Positions 61,879 to 64,000 of a DNA stretch of 64,000 nucleotides are shown piece by piece. Within the stretch, counting starts at the first letter, position 1; each line of letters starts with the position of its first letter. The position numbers were made by a program, and so were the translations under genes. Under the pieces are notes generated by a model. It was not told the origin of the DNA. It made no database searches and worked only from the letters and a program-made list of their open reading frames with translations. The stretch comes from Microbulbifer agarilyticus (lineage in GTDB: Bacteria > Pseudomonadota > Gammaproteobacteria > Pseudomonadales > Cellvibrionaceae). The stretch spans positions 62,001 to 126,000 of the forward strand of contig NZ_JAIUZM010000002.1 in the NCBI RefSeq assembly GCF_020171345.1, written 5' to 3'.

Positions 61879-63372
61879 TTACTTGAGTGCGATACTCATA
61901 TTTGGTGCGGAGACCCGAGTCTCTTTCCACGCGGTGGTGATCGTCTTGGTTTCGCTGTAGAAGCGCACCGCCTGCTTACCATAGGCATGCAGGTCACCCA
62001 TAAACGATTTCTTCCAACCGGTGAAAGAGAAGAAGGGTAGGGGTACTGGAATCGGAATATTCACACCCACCTGGCCCACTTCCACCTCATGCTGGTATCG
62101 ACGCGCGTTTACTCCGGAAGTGGTAAAGATGGAGGTGCCGTTGCCATAGGGGCTGTTGTTCACAATCCGCAATGCGTCATCCAGATCATTGGCATTGATG
62201 CAGCAAACCACAGGACCGAAAATTTCTTCCCGATAAATGTCCATGTCTGTGGAGACGTCGGTAAACAGGGTCGGGCCGACCCAGTTGCCGTCGGGATAGC
62301 CGTCGACTTTGATATCCCGACCGTCAATGACACAGGTGGCTCCCTGATCGATTCCAGATTGAATCAGCCCTTTTACACGCTGTGTCGCGGCCTTGCTGAC
62401 AAGGGGGCCAAAGGCCGCCTCGGGATCATCCCATACTCCGGGACGTATGCGCTTCAGACGATCTGCCAATTCGCCAGCCCACTCAATCGTATCGCCGACA
62501 AACACAATCACACTAATGGCCATGCAGCGCTGGCCGGCGGCGCCAACGGTCGAGCCCACGAGGGTATTCATTACCGTTTCTTTATCGGCATCCGGCATCA
62601 CCACCATGTGGTTTTTCGCGCCGGCGAAGCATTGCGAACGCTTCAGCAGGTTGGTGGTGGAGCGGTAGACATGTTCGGCCACCGGCACCGAGCCCACAAA
62701 AGAGGTGGCTACAATGTCCGGGTGATTGATGAGCTGGTCGACTTGTTCCTTGCCGCCGTGAATCATCTGCACGATACCTGCGGGTGCACCGGCCTGCTGG
62801 AACAGTTCGAGTAGGCGTACGGTGGCCAAAGGTACCTGTTCCGAGGGCTTCAGGATCATTGCATTGCCGCAGGCCACGGCCATCGGGAACATCCACAGTG
62901 GGATCATTGCCGGGAAGTTAAACGGGGTGATGCCAAGGGTGACACCAAGCGGCTGTACCAGACTATAGGTGTCGACACCGGAGGCGACATTCTCGACCGT
63001 TTCGCCCATCAGTAATGAGGGGACGTTGCACGCATGTTCCACAACCTCGATACCGCGCCAGACATCGCCCATGGCATCTTCAAGGTTTTTACCGTTGTCT
63101 TGCGCTAGGATTTCCGCAATCTCGCGCTGGTGTGCCTTGAGTAGGTGCTGATACTCGAGCATCAGTCGCGCGCGTTTCGGAACGGGCGTGTTGCGCCATT
63201 CCTGAAAAGCGGCTTTGGCTCCGGCAACGGCCTGATCAATTTCCTCCGGGGTGGAGAAGGGGACTTGGGCCAGTACCGCTTGTGTGGCCGGGTTTATCAC
63301 ATCTTGCTTGTCTGACGATTGACTCTCAATGAATTCGCCATTGATCAGCATCGGTACTTGTCTTGTCATCAT
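61879..63372 (-). CDS. mmsA: CoA-acylating methylmalonate-semialdehyde dehydrogenase
   Basis: 497-residue aldehyde dehydrogenase that converts methylmalonate semialdehyde to propionyl-CoA with release of CO2. The nucleophile Cys283 lies in [24 protein letters not shown] and the C-terminal [23 protein letters not shown] are diagnostic of MmsA. First gene of the operon, divergent from the AraC regulator. Start at 63372 or the next ATG, three bases downstream. Confidence 0.95.
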   Translation of the reverse strand: MMTRQVPMLINGEFIESQSSDKQDVINPATQAVLAQVPFSTPEEIDQAVAGAKAAFQEWRNTPVPKRARLMLEYQHLLKAHQREIAEILAQDNGKNLEDAMGDVWRGIEVVEHACNVPSLLMGETVENVASGVDTYSLVQPLGVTLGITPFNFPAMIPLWMFPMAVACGNAMILKPSEQVPLATVRLLELFQQAGAPAGIVQMIHGGKEQVDQLINHPDIVATSFVGSVPVAEHVYRSTTNLLKRSQCFAGAKNHMVVMPDADKETVMNTLVGSTVGAAGQRCMAISVIVFVGDTIEWAGELADRLKRIRPGVWDDPEAAFGPLVSKAATQRVKGLIQSGIDQGATCVIDGRDIKVDGYPDGNWVGPTLFTDVSTDMDIYREEIFGPVVCCINANDLDDALRIVNNSPYGNGTSIFTTSGVNARRYQHEVEVGQVGVNIPIPVPLPFFSFTGWKKSFMGDLHAYGKQAVRFYSETKTITTAWKETRVSAPNMSIALK

Positions 63373-63608
63373 AGCCGCCTTGCTTGCGTCGGTGGTGTGC
63401 GGTCCTTTCCGTCAGTCTTGCGCTGCAGGTGCTACCAATTGCGACTGTTTCTGCGACTGGATTTGCGGTTGAGCGGTTAGCCTCGGGAAGAAAGATTGCG
63501 CTTAACCAGTAAACTTTACTGTGATTAGCCCTCACTAACATTGACGAAATTGCGGCATGCATGGACGATATTGCTGATTTAGGGTGATCAGGTTTAGAAT
63601 GCTTGCCT

Positions 63609-64000
63609 ATGAGCGAACCATCTTCCTGGCCTCTCCCCAGTAGCGGACTGCGCTATCTTGCCCCCCAATTCATTCTCAATCACTTGAGCGAGAACCTGCT
63701 GACACGTGAGTGTTACCCCACGGCGTTGGGCTACTACCCTGCTGCCAAGGGGCATTCGATGCGTCGCGCTAGCCATGATGATTACCTGTTGTTGTATTGT
63801 GATAGTGGAGCTGGGCACCTGAGTGCAGGTACATTTGATGGTGCGATTGGTCGCGGTGATGTACTGATATTACCGCCGGGATTGGCACATCAATATCAGG
63901 CGGATGATGATGAGCCCTGGACTATCTACTGGTGTCATTTTCGCGGTGCTTTAGCGGATGTTTTCTTTCAGCACGTTGGTCTGGACAGTGACACTCCGGT
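63609..64000 (+). CDS. AraC-family regulator, 3' truncated by window (MmsR-like)
   Basis: The first 130 residues of an AraC-type regulator, read from ATG at 63609 to the window end. They contain the N-terminal sugar-binding-like cupin domain (GYYPAAKGHSMRR, YLLLYCDSGAGHL, GDVLILPPGLAHQYQADDDEPW, TIYWCHFRG); the DNA-binding domain is beyond the edge. Divergent placement beside mmsA matches MmsR of other gammaproteobacteria, which activates valine catabolism. The 236-base gap before mmsA would hold its binding sites; none were identified. Confidence 0.85.
   Translation, partial: MSEPSSWPLPSSGLRYLAPQFILNHLSENLLTRECYPTALGYYPAAKGHSMRRASHDDYLLLYCDSGAGHLSAGTFDGAIGRGDVLILPPGLAHQYQADDDEPWTIYWCHFRGALADVFFQHVGLDSDTP

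Noticed and set aside
63594..63818. Minus-strand open frame over the AraC start
   Set aside because: The plus-strand frame gives a clear AraC cupin domain; the minus frame has no pattern.
1..64000. Search for tRNA, rRNA, insertion sequences, phage genes and CRISPR arrays
   Set aside because: No cloverleaf, rRNA, transposase, integrase or regularly spaced repeat was recognised by eye.

Overview
The window is a dense catabolic region of a Gram-negative bacterium. Two TonB-dependent outer-membrane receptors show it is Gram-negative. The gene style (many acyl-CoA dehydrogenases, SDRs, a Rieske oxygenase, a P450, a TetR repressor, and an mms valine operon with an AraC regulator) suggests a marine-type gammaproteobacterium such as Cellvibrionales; that placement is inference. 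No rRNA, tRNA, IS element, phage gene or CRISPR array was seen.

Layout. 1-3661 (+): alpha-methylacyl-CoA racemase (cut by the window edge), enoyl-CoA hydratase, SDR, nitronate monooxygenase. 3680-10875 (-): aldehyde dehydrogenase, double-rubredoxin/reductase fusion, histidine phosphatase, acyl-CoA dehydrogenase, APH-like kinase, alpha/beta hydrolase. 11177-13055: acyl-CoA dehydrogenase (+) facing a TetR repressor (-). 13253-17437 (-): monooxygenase-like ABM protein, molybdopterin oxidoreductase, succinate-semialdehyde-type dehydrogenase. 17703-32898: MDR reductase, a SnoaL-like protein on the minus strand, then a long plus-strand run: carotenoid-cleavage-type oxygenase, four-subunit 2-oxoacid/acetoin-type dehydrogenase complex, DUF35 protein plus thiolase, Rieske oxygenase, SDR, acyl-CoA ligase, SDR, F420/flavin-type reductase. 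33026-39051: P450, second F420/flavin-type reductase, SDR, second SnoaL-like protein, second carotenoid-type oxygenase, GFA protein. 39714-44796: two paralogous TonB receptors. 44942-47449: secreted dihaem cytochrome resembling rubber oxygenase RoxA. 47677-53400: a complete coenzyme F420 operon (fno-cofE-cofD-cofC-fbiC). 53499-57655: zinc alcohol dehydrogenase, SDR, ThuA-like protein, acyl-CoA dehydrogenase. 57735-63372 (-): valine catabolic mms operon with a divergent AraC regulator running off the end.

Two signals tie the region together. First, a palindrome with arms AAACAGT and ACTGTTT occurs nine times between 10.9 and 54.7 kb. Each copy lies in a promoter region, including that of the TetR gene, so these operons look like one regulon. 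Second, an F420 biosynthesis operon sits inside the same catabolic region as two paralogous flavin/deazaflavin-type reductases. Together with TonB uptake, three putative alkene-cleaving oxygenases (two carotenoid-type, one RoxA-like), aldehyde oxidation, CoA activation, racemisation of alpha-methyl acyl-CoAs and beta-oxidation, this suggests an F420-assisted pathway for a hydrophobic unsaturated compound (polyisoprenoid, terpenoid, stilbene or sterol-like). The substrate cannot be settled from sequence.
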